Positions 36,351-49,799 of a stretch of DNA of 64,000 nucleotides are shown piece after piece. Origin of the DNA: Hibiscus mutabilis (taxonomy: Eukaryota; Streptophyta; Magnoliopsida; Malvales; Malvaceae); the NCBI GenBank assembly GCA_019671005.1, contig CM033712.1:70754479-70818478 (forward strand), written 5' to 3'. Numbering within the stretch: position 1 is the first letter of the stretch; each line of letters opens with the position of its first letter. A program made the position numbers and the translations under genes. The notes below the pieces were generated by a model. It had not been told where the DNA came from. It was given only the letters and a program-made list of their open reading frames with translations, and searched no databases.

Positions 36351-38720
36351 CTTTGTTAGAAGCTGACTCAAATCCTATGTTGAGATTAAAAAATCGACAC
36401 GTCTCTAGTATTGCGGTTGATGATATGGTAAATTTTTTAAAAAAGTTAATTTGAGATTAGTACTATTTTATTATTTTATTTATTATTATTAAGAATTTTT
36501 TTAATTTAATGCAGGCAACCGAGAAAACCTTCAAACATCATCTGAGCATGAGGAGTAATGAACTAAACCCCGATATGACTGAATAGTTGCAAGAAGCGGG
36601 ATTCTATCATGCCATATTTATTCGTGGCTACAAGCTGATTCCCAGTTTAATTACCGCACTAATTGAGCGCTGGAGACCGGAGACTCATACGTTTCACATG
36701 CCCTGTGGAGAATGTACCATTACGCTTGAAGACGTGGTGATGCTAATCGGGGTCTTGGTAAACGGGAGTCCCATTAGTTAAGGAGACGGAGAATTCAGCT
36801 GAAAGGCTTTGCTATGATTACCTCAATAAGGTTCCAAATAGAACCGATATTAGAGGATCTCGTATTAAATTGAGCTGGTTGCAGAGAGAATTCAAGCTTT
36901 GGCGCAATAACACACCGCAAGAAATTAGTTGTGCGAGTCAAGCCTATATTTTACAGCTTATTGGGGGAATACTGATGCCGGATAAATCTGGCAACCTTGT
37001 TCACACACAATATCTACCATATCTGTCATCGCCTTCAGAAGCTGCTCATTATAGTTGGGGATCAACAATATTAACGTTCTTGTATTGTGAGTTGTGCAAG
37101 GCCGCTCTATTAGACAGTAATGGTGTAAATGCAAAGGGTATTGGTGGATGTATGTTGCTATTGCAAGCTTGGGCATGAGAACTACTTCCATTTTTTACAC
37201 CAGTTACTTTCGAAGTTCGAGAAATTTCCTTCTTGTCAGTAGGTAATTTCTTTACTTTGATTTGGAAGTTTAAGTTTACAAGGTTTTAAAATTATTTTTT
37301 TATCTACAAAATAATCAAACGACTGTTATTTGGATGTGTATGCAAATGGAATGCGAAAAAAGCTCACACAAGGTTAGCACACAGCAATGTGAGAGTGTTT
37401 AGAGCTTATATTGATTTATCTTGCAAAAATGAGGTATCAGAGTCAAGTTACTTTCATACTTTATATTTTTAATGTAATTAATTTATTTTTAAAGTTAAAT
37501 TTATTATTTTTTACAGTTTATTTGGAGGCCATATACCGGCGGACGAATAACTGTACCAAACGTAATGATGATTGATTCCTATCTCTGGTGTGCGGTTACA
37601 CCGATAATCCATTTTGCTTTTGTGGAATACCAGTTCGGAGATAGAGTCCTAAGACAGTTTGGCTTCCACCAGCCCATTCTGAGAGATCCACTGAATCTTG
37701 ACAGCAATCATGATAACCTACACCTTGTGGACTTTCGCGGTAAGGGGCATCATACATGGGAAATAAAGCATCGGAAGTACGTTGAAAGGTGGAACAACAT
37801 ACATGAACGGTTGCCACCTCGCTCTAGAATGCAAGCCGATGATTTGGATTCGGATAATTCAGAGTACATGATATTTTATCGAAATAATGGAAAGCCGTAC
37901 TTGACTACTATAGACGAACGGCAACAATACTGAGTATTTCTAAATAAATTTGGTGGTCATAGTTAATCATCTAAGAGTTCTGCGGGGCGAAGTCAAGAGG
38001 ATGAATCTCATAGTGAATCTGGTACACTAGATATGTATGTCGGTACTCCTTCAACCACAGGTGAGAATCCAGCAATGGCGGGGAGCTCGTTTGCCCATCC
38101 AGTGGATGACAGCTTCTATTATTCGCAGCCACCCAGTTATCATCCAATAATAGGCGGGAGCTCGTTTGCAAATCCGGTAGATGACAGCTTTTATCATTCG
38201 TATACACCCAGTTATCATCCAACAATGGGTGAGAGCTCGTTTACGAATCCAGTAGATGACAGCTTTTATCATTCGTAGCCACCCATTTATCATCCTGCAA
38301 TGGACGGGAGTTCGAGTGTGAATGTTTCTGAAGCATACATTCCAAAATTTTATCATTCACAGTCACCCATTTATTATCCATCAATGGGCGGGAGTTCGGG
38401 TGGGAATGCTTCTGGAGTATACGTACCAGATTTTAATCATTCACAAACACCTATATACCCGAGCTTTGGTGGAAACATAGACTATCAATGGATCACAGAT
38501 TTCATGGCGATTACGTCGATTAGCAGTCCCACGTTTTCACCACATAGTAGTGACTATGTGTTTACAACGCCACCTCCTATGCCTCGGGTGATTGATAATG
38601 ATGATGATGGTGAAGAAGAAGAAGAAGAAGATGAAGATGATGATGATGATGCATTTCGAAGAACGTAACGAGATCGACGACCACCGCGCTGTTACAATTC
38701 GACCACATCCCTACATGGAT
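36351..38720 (+). pseudogene. Plant mobile domain (PMD) pseudogene in MULE 2
   Basis: The exon series starts at TATGTAG|C (36351) with an ADSNPMLRLKNRHVSS segment (donor at 36428). Next comes 36515 onward with LQEAGFYHAIF, LITALIERWRPETHTFHMPC and ECTITLEDVVMLIGV. Then 36870-37178 (QAYILQLIGGILMPDKSGNL, YSWGSTILTFLYCELCKA, GGCMLLLQAWA), a piece at 37320-37435, and 37520-37933 (FIWRPYTGGR-type start, FVEYQFGDRVLRQFGFHQPI). A C-terminal part has tandem repeats (38079-38400), an acidic run (38590-38655) and a basic RRPPRC tail. Stops lie before LQEAGF, after NGSPIS, after ERQQY and elsewhere. PMD proteins are nuclear and include MAIN/MAIL. Here the gene is transposon cargo. Confidence 0.88.
38079..38400 (+). 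repeat. Coding tandem repeat in the PMD C-terminal region
   Basis: Units of about 72-78 bp encode variants of GSSFANPVDDSFYHS followed by a PSYHP-type linker. There are three close copies and two or three degenerate ones (for example GSSGGNASGVYVPDFNHS). The third unit ends in a stop codon. A similar role for such low-complexity tails is not known. Confidence 0.8.
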
Positions 38721-39022
38721 AAAGATTGTATCGAAAATGACTTCATATACTCTGACTTTTGTCCAAAAATATTTTGCAATATTTGAATTTAGTCCTAAAA
38801 TAATTTGCAATAGTTGAATTTAGTCCAAAAATATTTTTAACTTTGTTATATCAAAATGAACATCTAAACAAATTGAGTATATAATTCATTACCAAAATAA
38901 ACACCGAACATGCACATTAACTACCACGAATAATTCATTACCAAAATAAACATCTCACCAAGTGTTCATTCGAATACAAATATAAAAAAGGAAACTAGTT
39001 CTACCACGAATAGTGAATGAAA

Positions 39023-39088
39023 TCACTGAGGCATTGCCATGTAATTCGGTCGATTTGGACATTTATTTTTGGAATGTCCTGTACCCCT
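39023..39088 (-). pseudogene. MURA C-terminal end, cut off by the CACTA element
   Basis: The minus strand continues the MURA frame from 50710. It encodes GTGHSKNKCPNRP, the second half of a CCHC zinc knuckle, and stops at 39023-39025. The first half (KRCTECR) lies on the other side of the CACTA element. The two halves give C-x2-C-x4-H-x4-C in one frame when one copy of the CCT target site is counted. Confidence 0.85.
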
Positions 39089-39099
39089 CACTGCAGTAA

Positions 39100-39450
39100 A
39101 TTTCTCATTATATGACGAAATTTCTATATGACGTTGTGAATAACGTCACGAAATATACTATAAACGTGACGGTTTCTTATTTTTGTCACATTTAGTGAAT
39201 AATGATATACCTTTTCCGACAATTTTAATAAAGGTCACTATTTTGGTCACTATATGTTTGGCGCCTTAAAAGAATTTTGGAGGGAAATATTTCAATGACG
39301 TTTAGAGAAAACTGTGACGTTGTAAAATCATCACCAATTAAATGAAAATACTAGTGACGAATTATCATTATTATAACAATGCAATGTTAATTAGTGATGA
39401 TGCAAATTCATCACGAATAAGATTTATTTGTTACACTTTAATTCATCGTA
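39100..39450. repeat. CACTA subterminal repeats, left end
   Basis: Repeated GTGACG/CGTCAC words in both orientations (for example TATGACG, AACGTCACGAAA, AACGTGACGG, TAGTGACGAATTATC). These are the likely binding sites for a TNPA-type protein. Confidence 0.7.
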
Positions 39451-41124
39451 ATTTAGAAGAAAAGATGACATTTTATTTTTTTCAAAAAAACGTGTGTTAC
39501 ACACTATAATCTTGATCACCACTTAATTAGCTGTTGTGAGGTTGGTTGAAATTCAAGTTATGTTCTTCCTACACTTAAAAATTATTTACTAAATAACCAT
39601 ATTTCTCTGCACCAACATGTTTATTTGATAAACATTTAGAAATTTCAATGAAATTCAAATGCTTGTATCGTACCTATGCATCGTACATGCATGCATGTGG
39701 TTTAAAAACAAAATCCTCATTAAGTTTTCAAGGCTTATAAATCTTTCTTTGGTTAAGTAAATACGAGAATACTAGTTCTTGTTATTTCAAGTGAGATATT
39801 GCTCATACCTCGTATGGTCTAAAGCATGATTCAAACCGAATAACTATAATTAAAACTAGTAAAATTTTGCATTACATCAGATCTTTTAGGGTAGGCTAAA
39901 GAATCACAAATATAAAACATAAACAGACCATGACACGAATATTATCAAGGCATATATTATTACTGAAATCATTGTTCCATTTTATTAATATCTATGAAGT
40001 TCCATTCGTGTTTACTAGCAAATGTAAGCTTTAAACAATGTGATATCGGCTTTTATGAATCGATGTTTTAAACTTTGTTGATGTCTTAATTGATAAATAA
40101 AAAACACTATTAAATAAATCACATTACATTCTTAGACCTATCCTTACCTTTTACATTGAAGTATCAGAATGTTCAATGCAAAAACATGGATGACGATAAA
40201 GCACAATCGAAGATGGTTAATGACAATAGCCATTGTACAAACTCACACTTATTTGCCTTTTCCAAGTGCTCCTTGTCTAACAATGGTGATATGTGAACGT
40301 CTCTGTGCAACATAAACCTATCATGAATTTTCATTTGGTAAAGGAAGAAAAAAAAGGTAAAATCATATATTGACTCCATTAACAACAAAAGACAACATTA
40401 TCCTTTTGAGTACAAGAGATAAGCAAAAAAAATTAATTGGAAAAAATAAAAGGTCTACTTGACTTTACAAGATTAATCAATAAGATCGAATTACAAAAAC
40501 TAATAAGGGATCTAGAATATTATGTTAAAAAATGAATATTATGGGCTAATAATAAGACATATAGCCATTAAAAGAATAAAAGTGAGAAACAAATTTGGCC
40601 AATAACTTTAGCAATCATCTATTCACTAACAGTAAGAGCAAAAATCAAAAGTCACATAATTTGGGCAAGATTGATGAAGCAAATGATCACTTCTAAAGCT
40701 ACAATAGGTAAACAATAAGAATTTAAGCTGATCAAAATTAGAAGTGTTAAAAAATGGTCATAAATTGAGTGATAATAGAATAATAATGATGAATAAGGAG
40801 AAGGAAAAAGAATTCATGGATTTAGTTCCAACAACACCTATTTATCAATTCTAACAATTTTTCACAACAAAAGAAATTTTCGTGCCTAACAATAAATCTA
40901 GAAAAGGTTTAGTACATACCCCATAACCAGCTTCAACATGCTCCTCATTGATATGGAAGCAAAAGCCAAGTAAATTAATACAGACCTGTAACCACAATCA
41001 ATAACACTCATTTAGTAACGTCACAAAATTAAACTACAACACTTAAATAATCAAAACAAAATAACATCGTAACCTAAAAAACTTCAATAGTCATTGTCAC
41101 ACATTTCATACTGAAACACCATAG

Positions 41125-44100
41125 CTACAAAATATGTTCAATGTCTGTATCATACTCATCAAGTTCAATTTCACCCACTTTATTGCCACCTCCACTCTCT
41201 TGATCAGAATCAATCAAAACATTCATATTGTCTACAATCTCACAGTCAATAATATTTGCAGCAATGTCGTCCCTATGTAGAGATATGTTTTCTGAAATTT
41301 GCATTTCTGTATTGCACTCATAAGTTTTAAATTCATCATCTACATCAGAGACTTCATCATTTTCAACAACTTGCATCTCTGGAACATCATATAAATGCCT
41401 ATGATGAAACTTTTGCACAACTCTCCAGTCTTTCCCTAACTTAGTATCATCCAAATAAAAAACTTGCTTTGCTTGCACTGACAAAATAAAATGGTCACTA
41501 TCATACCAACATTTACTAATATAGATACTTAGTAAATGACCATCTTTATAAATTTTCTTCTTTTTATTACCCAAGTCAAACCACTTGCACTTGAACAAAA
41601 CAACCTTATAATCTTTGATATAATTCAACTGAATAATATCAGTTAGAACACCATAAAAGTTGATTTGATCCTCTTCATGATTGCCTTCAATCGTCACTCC
41701 ACTATTTTGACTTGTCAAATGTTCGTCGCGAGCTTTTGTATGGAACCTAACCCTATTAACAATGCAACATGTGTACTTTTGAGAACGTTTGTCAGTACCA
41801 TAAGCTAAAGAAAGTAATTCATCAGATATTTCTTCTGAATCTTGATTGGTAACCTATAATTTAAGCAAAAAGAGACATTACAATTGATATTTTACACGGT
41901 ATGAAAAATATTTATAAATACATATACTTACATAATTTCAAACCATAAAGGAAATTCCGCTCTATGTCTTACTTCAATAGACAATGTACTTTTCAATTGA
42001 ATCTCCATTTTATGTTTTCTATGACAATAAACACAAGTTAAATCACATTAAAAGTAAAGCTTATTTGAATGATTAGATAATAAGATTAATACTTACTCCA
42101 TATATGGTTCAACTTCATCACAATTTGTTAGTATATACCATTGCATCATTCAAACTCTTGGTCAGACAATAACTCATATTTTGTAGATCCTAAAGGGAAA
42201 AAACTTCCTGAAAAAACAAGGAAACTCGGATCATGGAATTCTTTCACCCTATCACCATTTCTATCTTCTCGATTAAATTTTGTCTCGATCCCATAGAGAT
42301 ACATAGAGCAAAAAGTTAAACATTCGGTAGAAATATATGCCTCTGCTATACATCCTTCTGGACGAGCCTTGTTCCGTGTATATTTCTTGAGCTTACCTAA
42401 AAACCTATTATACACTAGAAACCTATTATGTAAAAACAATTTTATGACGTTTTTCAATTTAACTAAAAAACAAAAAGTATAGAATTACCTCTCAATAGGG
42501 TACATCCATCGATAGTGCACAAGTCCCCCAAGCATGACTTTGTTAGGTAAGTGTACAACCAAATGCACCATCACATCAAAAAAACTAGGAGAAAAATTTT
42601 CTCCAACTTACACAAAATCATGACACTATTTTTTTGTAAGTCTTCACTTCTTTCTTTTGTATTGTCTTGCAACATAATCTTAAAAAAAGTTTCCAAGTTC
42701 ATCCAAGGCTTGAAACACATCTTTTGGTACAAAATCCCGAATGGCATCTGGAATCAATCTTTGCAAAAGGATATGACAATCATGACTCTTCAACCCTGAA
42801 ATCTTTCCATCATTTATGTTAACACATCGTAAGATGTTTGATGCATATCTATCAGGAAATTTTACTGACTTTAGAAAACAACAAAATTTCTTCCTTTCCT
42901 CTTTTGACAAGGTGTAGCTTGCTGGAGGCATCAAGTAAGAACCATCTTCCATTTTTTTCAAATGTAGTTCTTTCTTGATTTTCATGTCCTCAAGATCTAA
43001 TCTCGCATTTACAGTATCTTTTGTTTTCCCTTCAATATTCAGCATTGTTCCTAGAATGTTATCACAAATGTTTTTCTCAATATGCATGACATCTAAATTG
43101 TGCCGTAACTTCATTTTTTTCCAATCCGGTAACTCAAAGAAAATACTTTTCTTAGTCCAATTCAACTCTTCGGGAGTACGTTTTCTCTTCATTTTATTTG
43201 GATGTTTCCCAAAGTCGTTCTCTTCGAGTCTATTTAATTGTTGTAACAACTCAATCCCTGATAAATCCTTCGGTTTTGATCTATTTTCCACATTACCATC
43301 AAACATTCTACTTTTTCTCCAAACATGATCATGAGGCAGAAAATGACGATGAAACATGTAACATATCTTATTTCTTAACTTTCTCTGATGGAGCATCCTC
43401 GTTACAAATGGGAACAACCAAATATCCTTTTGTACTCCAACCTGATAAATCTCCATAAGCAGGAAAATCAGTTATAGTCCAAAGAACAGCTGCATGCATT
43501 TGAAAATACTCATTCTTATAAGCATCATACGTCCATACTCCATTCTCCCATAGATCTTTTAATTCATCTATCAATGGTCTTAAATAAACATCAATATCCT
43601 TTCCTGGAAAGTTTCGTCCAGGTATAAGTAAAAGACATCATCATGAAAGGTTTTGTCATACATTTCCAAGGTGGAAAATTATATGGCATAACTATAATTG
43701 GCCATATACTATATGTAGAACTCATACTCCCGAATGGATTGAATCCATCAGTTGCTAGGCCAAGTCTAACATTTCGAGGATCACATGCAAACCAATGATT
43801 CTCCTTATTGAAATCTTTCCAAGCATCTCCATTTGCTTAATGCCTTAATGTATCATCATCAACACGTTTTTCTGCATGCCACCACATATCTTGTGATTTA
43901 CTTTTTTTCATAAACAACCGTTGGAGCCTTGGTTTTAGTGGAAAATAACGTAAGACTTTCCATGGTAATTTCTTCTCAACAACCTTCCACCGTGATGTTC
44001 CACATTTTGGACAATTTTGTCTATCTGCAAACTCCCTCCAAAATAGAACACAATCATATTTGCATGCATGAATAGGTATGTAACTAAGTCCTGTCTCTTA

Positions 44101-44711
44101 GAGTTTTGACTACCTCATAATATGATGTTGGAATTGTACTGTGGGGAAAGCCTCTCTTAGTAGTCCCAAGATCATATTTATTGCTTTGTTGGTCATTTGA
44201 CAATAAACTTTGATGTGCAACAAGTCAATTTAGACATGCTTGAGTAACCAGGTAATAACATTTGTTGTGCATCATTCAACAATTTACTAAATCTTTTAGC
44301 TTCTTCTTCACCTTCACCGAAACTAAAACCATGATTTGTTTTATCTACATCTAATATGGGGAACAGATCTTCTAATAAATCATTTACTCCACCATCTAAG
44401 AATTCAACATTATGAGCTATCCCGTCATAAGAAGTACCACCTCCAACAGAGAAATCAAATTGCCCACCATGATAAACCCATTTGGTATAACTTTTTGATA
44501 TACCTTTTAAAAGTAAATGATATTCCACCTCATTTTGAGATATATAACATACATTTATGCACTCCCGACAAGGACATCGAATTTTACATTCTGATCCCAT
44601 ATTGCTTTTAACGAATTCCATGAAATTTGAAACTCCTACAACATAGTTTGCAGAATATTTGGACTCCATCATCCAACTTTTATCCATGGTGTTAATTTTT
44701 CCTAAATTCAA
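41125..44711 (-). pseudogene. CACTA TNP2-type transposase pseudogene
   Basis: Minus-strand order: a transposase-associated domain at 44711-44193 (WMMESKYSANYVVGVSNFMEF, CPCRECIN); a region with CPKCGTSRWK at about 44000; the TNP2 core at 43620-42680 (PGKDIDVYLRPLIDELKDLW, FPAYGDLSGWSTKGY, LRHNLDVMHIEKNICDNILG, SHDCHILLQRLIPDAIRDF); a DUF4218-like end at 42457-42146 (ARPEGCIAEAYISTECLTFC); and a DUF4216 domain at 41718-41125 (GVLTDIIQLNY, KVVLFKCKWFD, FILSVQAKQVFYL). TNP2 (TNPD) proteins catalyse CACTA excision and integration. The usual domain order is complete, but stops (for example in the segment after 43860) and frame changes break it. Some gaps are probably introns (42460-42680, 41720-42145). 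Confidence 0.88.
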
Positions 44712-46272
44712 TTTAAAAAATATAATGTTGGTTAAAATTCAAGATCAAATAGTTTAATCTAAAAAATACACATGATCATATCAAGTTTAAAACAAGATGA
44801 GCGTATGTACAAAATTTCAACTAATGTTTCAAGTATCTTGAAACAATATAAACATATATACAAAATTCCATCAATTTACTTAATAAAAACGAATGTATGC
44901 ATGCCAATCAAATTACCAAATGTACTTCTAATTATTAGAATCAAAAGACATTCTAATTGTCCATTTCCTATACTTGATAGCTACCTATTTTTTCTCACAA
45001 ACAACTGTTCGAGTCTTTTCCTTTCAATTTAAATTTATTAATTTAATTTCTAATAATCTTTTCAACATGCCATTGCCACACTTCAACAGTTGTCCTTTAT
45101 TTTCATTTCAAATAATTCAATTATTTCTCAACTAATTAACTTACCATGAATCTATATATTGAGACTTTAAGTTTTGGACAGTTTTTTTTTTCACCATCAG
45201 AGTCAAACATTAAGTTGTTAACATGGTTTTTGCATACACATGAAATAATCTGCTATGAGTGAACCTTCTCCTGTTAACATCAAGTTTCAACAAAAGCCGT
45301 CTTTTCTTGCACAAGCAATGTTTCTATATTTTAAGTTCAACAAATCATCCTTTCTATCTATGATGTAATAGGTAAGCAATTTAAAATCAACCTTGGATGG
45401 TTTCGACACTCTTTTTATTCAACTAATAAAACCAATCATAATGAATAACTATCCTTTTTTGGGTGGAAGTGATTAACTAAAACCATAACACCGGAAACAA
45501 ATAATAGATATTTTTAATAAATACAAGTAAATTGGTTTAATTCTAACCATAAATTGAAACAAAAAAAAGTAAACAATTAAAGGATTTCACAAACCAGGTG
45601 AACGAAAAGTGAAGACCAAGCAAAGTGAAAAAAAATAATATAAGCAAGGTCAATAATAGATGCACAAACCAGGTGAAGACCAAGCAAGCTTAAAGGATTG
45701 CACAAATCAGACCCTCCAATTAAACGAAACAACAAACAACAGACAGCAAGATGAAGATCAGTTAACAAATACCAAAGCACTGCAAGAACAACTCTTCAAT
45801 TAAAGAAATTACCGGACAACAAGGTGAAGGTCAATTACCAAAAGCTCTGCAATAACAAAAAATATTTTAATTGTTCATTCGATCTTCAAGTTTAACAAAT
45901 ACCAAAAATCAAACTAAAAATCCCTAAATTTCAAAACCAAACTAAATTAAAAAATATACCCAAGCACCATAAATCATACCTTAAAACCACGCACAGACTT
46001 TTGAATCGAAACTTTTGAACCAGAAAAGTAAATTTTCAAATCGAAAAGCCCTATTTGAAGCACAAGTCGGAGAAGAAGGGCTAAGAGAACAAACTTCATG
46101 GGTATAAGAACGGTAAAGTTTTATTTAAAAAAACACAAAAATATAAGATTATTAAAATGGTAAGTTAATTAAAACGACGTCATTTTTTGTTCAGATGGTA
46201 AATAGTTGATATTTTATTAAATAGTCAATATTTAAAAAATTCAATAATATTATACTAATTTTTAAATGAAAA
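44712..46272. promoter_or_regulatory. Central region between divergent CACTA genes
   Basis: No coding frame is recognised. It lies upstream of the minus-strand TNP2 relic. At 45577-45720 a short sequence repeats imperfectly (CACAAACCAGGTGAA and GAAGACCAAGCAA). The role as a shared promoter region is inferred from position only. Confidence 0.4.
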
Positions 46273-46495
46273 AAAGTTTAATACACATTCCGTGTAAACT
46301 AAAATTTACACGTGTTTATTAAATTTAGGAGTTAGGGGTTTAGCTTAGGGTTTAGAGTTTAGGGGTTTATGTTGTAGGATTTAGAATTTAAGAATTAGGG
46401 TTAGAGTTTAGGGTTTTAGAGTTAGGGTTTTAAGTTTTAGATTTTAAAGAAGAGTTGTATAATTTTTTTTTATAATTTGTGTATCAAAATATAAC
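46273..46495. mobile_element. Small MITE-like block with telomere-like words, inside CACTA
   Basis: The left edge GTTTAATACACATTCCGTGT and the right edge, read inward, TTTTGATACACAAATTATA enclose about 120 bases of degenerate TTTAGGG-like text ('gggtttagagtttagggg'). A related block occurs at about 60590-61125. The words are irregular, so this is not a true telomeric array. Confidence 0.5.
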
Positions 46496-47109
46496 TCTTT
46501 TTAAATTCTTCAATTTAACCCATGAAATCCTCGAAATGTATCAATATTGTCATTTGATTATCGTCAATTAATAAAACTATTATCACCGGGCAACCTTTAC
46601 CATGCCAGATAATCCATCGTTAAACAAGGTCTCAATTAGCTTGTCCACTTGTCATATATTCAAATATTTGCATAAAAGATACTGCAATCGACTCTTAAAA
46701 TATAAAAATAAAAATTGACTACTCAAAAAGCATGTTTTACCATAGCCCTAACTTTCTAACAATCTCATATGAACAAATGCATTAACTCAATCATGAAAAA
46801 TTAATGTCACATATAGTAGATCATTAGTTTGCGAGTATGTAAAATGTGGTATTTTTACCTCGTACGTATTTCCAAGTTGAGGGTTCTATTTTCCTCCCAG
46901 TAAAATTAGAGAAATTTTTAATGAGGCATTCAAATCGGATCATGATCATTTATAACCACATTTGTGGTATTCTAAATTAATATAAAAAATTATTTGCTGA
47001 GAAAAAAAATAAAACGGTAAACAATCAACTTTTTTTAATAAGAAGTTATAGAAAGTTGGTATGTGTATTAAAAAATATTCTTTAAATCATTTAAAAAGGT
47101 GTTTATTTA

Positions 47110-47287
47110 CCAACTGGGTTGGTCCAAGTGGTAAGCAACTTGGTTCTGCTTAAACGAGTTTTGAGTTCGAGGAGTTGCGTATGCAAAAAACCTCCGTTGA
47201 GAGACTCATCCACTAAAGTCAGGTGTACGACGCATTTTGATCCAGATTAGTCAGGGTGGAGCCATGAAAAGCGAAAGTGCAACCAAG
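47110..47287 (+). mobile_element. tRNA-derived SINE inside the CACTA element
   Basis: 178 bp flanked by a perfect 16-bp target duplication AAAAGGTGTTTATTTA (47094-47109 and 47288-47303), typical of LINE-mobilised SINEs. Near its 5' end, TTGGTCCAAGTGGTAAG matches a Pol III box A, and about 45 bases on GAGTTCGAGGAG resembles box B. It ends in a short A-containing tail (GTGCAACCAAG). It has no coding capacity. Confidence 0.85.
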
Positions 47288-47973
47288 AAAAGGTGTTTAT
47301 TTAAAATTCTATAACGTTTTATGTTTTTACTATTTTTTATTTTTATTTTCTTAATAAGTTTAATGGCATACTTTACAAAAACCGCCACATTTATAAATTG
47401 GAGGCAATTTTTTTTTCATATTGTGAAAAATATATTTAGAGACATTGGACGTAAATTTTATTTTCCCTCCAATATAAATTTTAACTCTACATATTATTTT
47501 GTTTTCCTTAATCAAGAGTCTACTACATAAATTCGTATGTATATTAAGACTTGATTTAGGGTTAACAAGATTATTATAAAGAAGTAATTGGAATAGAAAA
47601 CTCTGCACTTTCTATTATACTTTTTATTCTATTTCTGATCTTTTCGTTTTGCTTGCCAAAAAAAGGTTCGTCAAATTTGATTTTAGTCGAGGGGCTTTTA
47701 TATTTTGGATTATTTGCTTACTAAAGTTCTTTATAAATTGGATCTTTTCGATTTGTATCCACTCAAGTTTTCTAGATGCGTGATGATCAATACTATAATT
47801 TATAGGTTTTTAGTTATTTAATTAGTCGAATGATATATGTATATATATAGTTTGGAATATGATTTTATGATGTATTTTATACTTTGATGATGTAAATTAG
47901 AAAAAGTAACAATATTTGAAGATAATCTTTCTATTATATATATTAATCATAATGGTTTTTTCTATATTTCAGG

Positions 47974-49590
47974 ATGGCGCCAGGTAAAGTAGTAAAAAAA
48001 AAATAAGCGAATTCAATGGTTCAAATCAAACCCAAGAAGTTGATCCTCAACAAGTCATTGGTGAACTAAATCGAACCCAAGAACATGAACTTCAACAAGT
48101 TCATGATGCTCCAAATCATGCTCATGATGACATTGATCCAGATACAATCATTAAAAATTCAGGTAAATATTGTTTCTATTTACTTAAATAAATAAATAGA
48201 AATTTAGGATTGAGTAGAGACAATGGCATAAGAATAAGCTGTAATTTATTTATTATTTTATAAAATCAGTCAATATATCACAGAAGAGAATTCGAGGACC
48301 AAGTCGAGGTAAATGACTAGAAAATCTCATTAAAGGTGGGAGTAAGTTGTTAGTAGAGATAGTGGAGGGCAAGGGTCGACCTATTGATGTAGTTCAATCA
48401 GCTAAACTATCTTCTGAAATTGGAATCATTTCTCGCCAATTTACTCCGATACCTACAAAATGGAAACATAGAAGGATAATTACAAAGTTCATGCCTTAGA
48501 GAGACTTAAAGTGAGTTTAATTATTTTATTGTTCTTCAATTTTTATTATTTTATGTACTTAATTTATCTAATTATATATTATTTTATTTTTACTCGAAGT
48601 TTGAGATGAAGTTGGATGATGACTATGTGAAGACCTCTGTCATGTCAATCATGTCAAAATTGTCAAGAAACCATCGACATCAAGTTCATTTGCACTTTAA
48701 AAAAAATCCCAAATGCAGTTGTTGCACGTCAAAATAAGCCGACAAAATATAACTTGACACAAGAAAATTAGGAGAAACTCTGTGATTTATTCAGTGATCC
48801 TCAATATCAGGTATGATTTCTACATCTTGATTTATGTGATTGATAGAATGTTACGTTTTTATTTATTTAATACACTATAAATGATGATGTTTATATATGT
48901 TTATAATTGAAGAGGAGGTGTGAAATAAATGCAAGAGTCAGACGAAATGTCAAGTTACCTTATAACCAAGGATCCCGAGCTTTTGTCGCTAGTCGATATG
49001 CTATGGTAAGTTGTACAATTTTGAGATTTATTAAAAATATTATTATTTTTTATTTTAAACCTAATTATTATTTTTGAAATCTTATAGCGTAAGGATGATC
49101 AAGACCTTACAAAAAAAAGTGTTACAATGCAATTCTACTATAAGAATCATTTTACTTATGAATGATTTTTTTTAGGAGAAAATGGTAGAGTTACAATCAA
49201 CTCCAATTGAAGGAGGAGCATAGCCTAAGACTACTGATGATATAGTGGATGAGGTGCTTGGTACGAGGTTGGGATACATTCCAGGGCTTGGCTATGGGCC
49301 TAAGCCTACAAAAAAATCAAATGCAAATACAATCGACTTAGAAAAGAGTTTGAAGAATAAAGAAGATTAACTTAATGCCTATAAGTCGAATTTTGAAATA
49401 ATTCAAACTCAAATGGAAGCTATGAGATCTGCTTTGTTAGCTGCCGGAATTCAAGTACCTTCACTTCAACTTCCAGGTAAACAATATATTTAATCAAATA
49501 AATATAATTATATGATTATAATTATGGTAATTAATATGTTAATTATTTTTGCAGCTTCAAATGATGCCACGAACTCATCATCAACATAAT
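47974..49590 (+). pseudogene. CACTA TNPA-like (Transposase_24) pseudogene
   Basis: Starts after TTTCAG with ATG 47974 (MAPGKVVKK) and shifts frame in an A-run at about 47994 into EFNGSNQTQEVDPQQVIGEL. The next exon (about 48270) has KRIRGPSRGK, stop, then KGRPIDVVQSAKLSSEIGII, the Transposase_24 signature. Later pieces follow at 48600-48720, at about 48912-49010 (ARVRRNVKLPYNQGSRAF) and at 49175-49590 (GGA, stop, TDDIVDEVLGTRLGYIPGLG, then a coiled-coil-like end). TNPA proteins bind the subterminal repeats. This copy has several stops. Confidence 0.8.
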
Positions 49591-49799
49591 CACAACCAAC
49601 ACAAAATTTAGATTGAGAAGTGATTCCACAAGTCATTATGGTCACATTATTTTTTATTCCTTTGAATAATTAAGTGTTTTATTATAAAAATAGTATTACT
49701 ATGTTTTTTAGTGAACTCTTGTTTTACTTTTACTATTTTGCAATAAATGAATTATGTTATATTTTAGTTTAGTTTAGTATAAATAATTTCGTTTTATTA

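Noticed and set aside
38577..38810. Minus-strand frame with a long His/Leu run
   Set aside because: It is the antisense of the acidic GAT/GAA run in the PMD pseudogene. No homology, start context or other support.
42975..43328. Plus-strand frame of 117 residues
   Set aside because: It is a shadow of the TNP2 core, which reads on the minus strand with strong family motifs.
46320..46440. Interstitial telomere array
   Set aside because: The TTTAGGG-like words are irregular in period and sequence, so they are not a true telomeric tract. They sit inside a small element.
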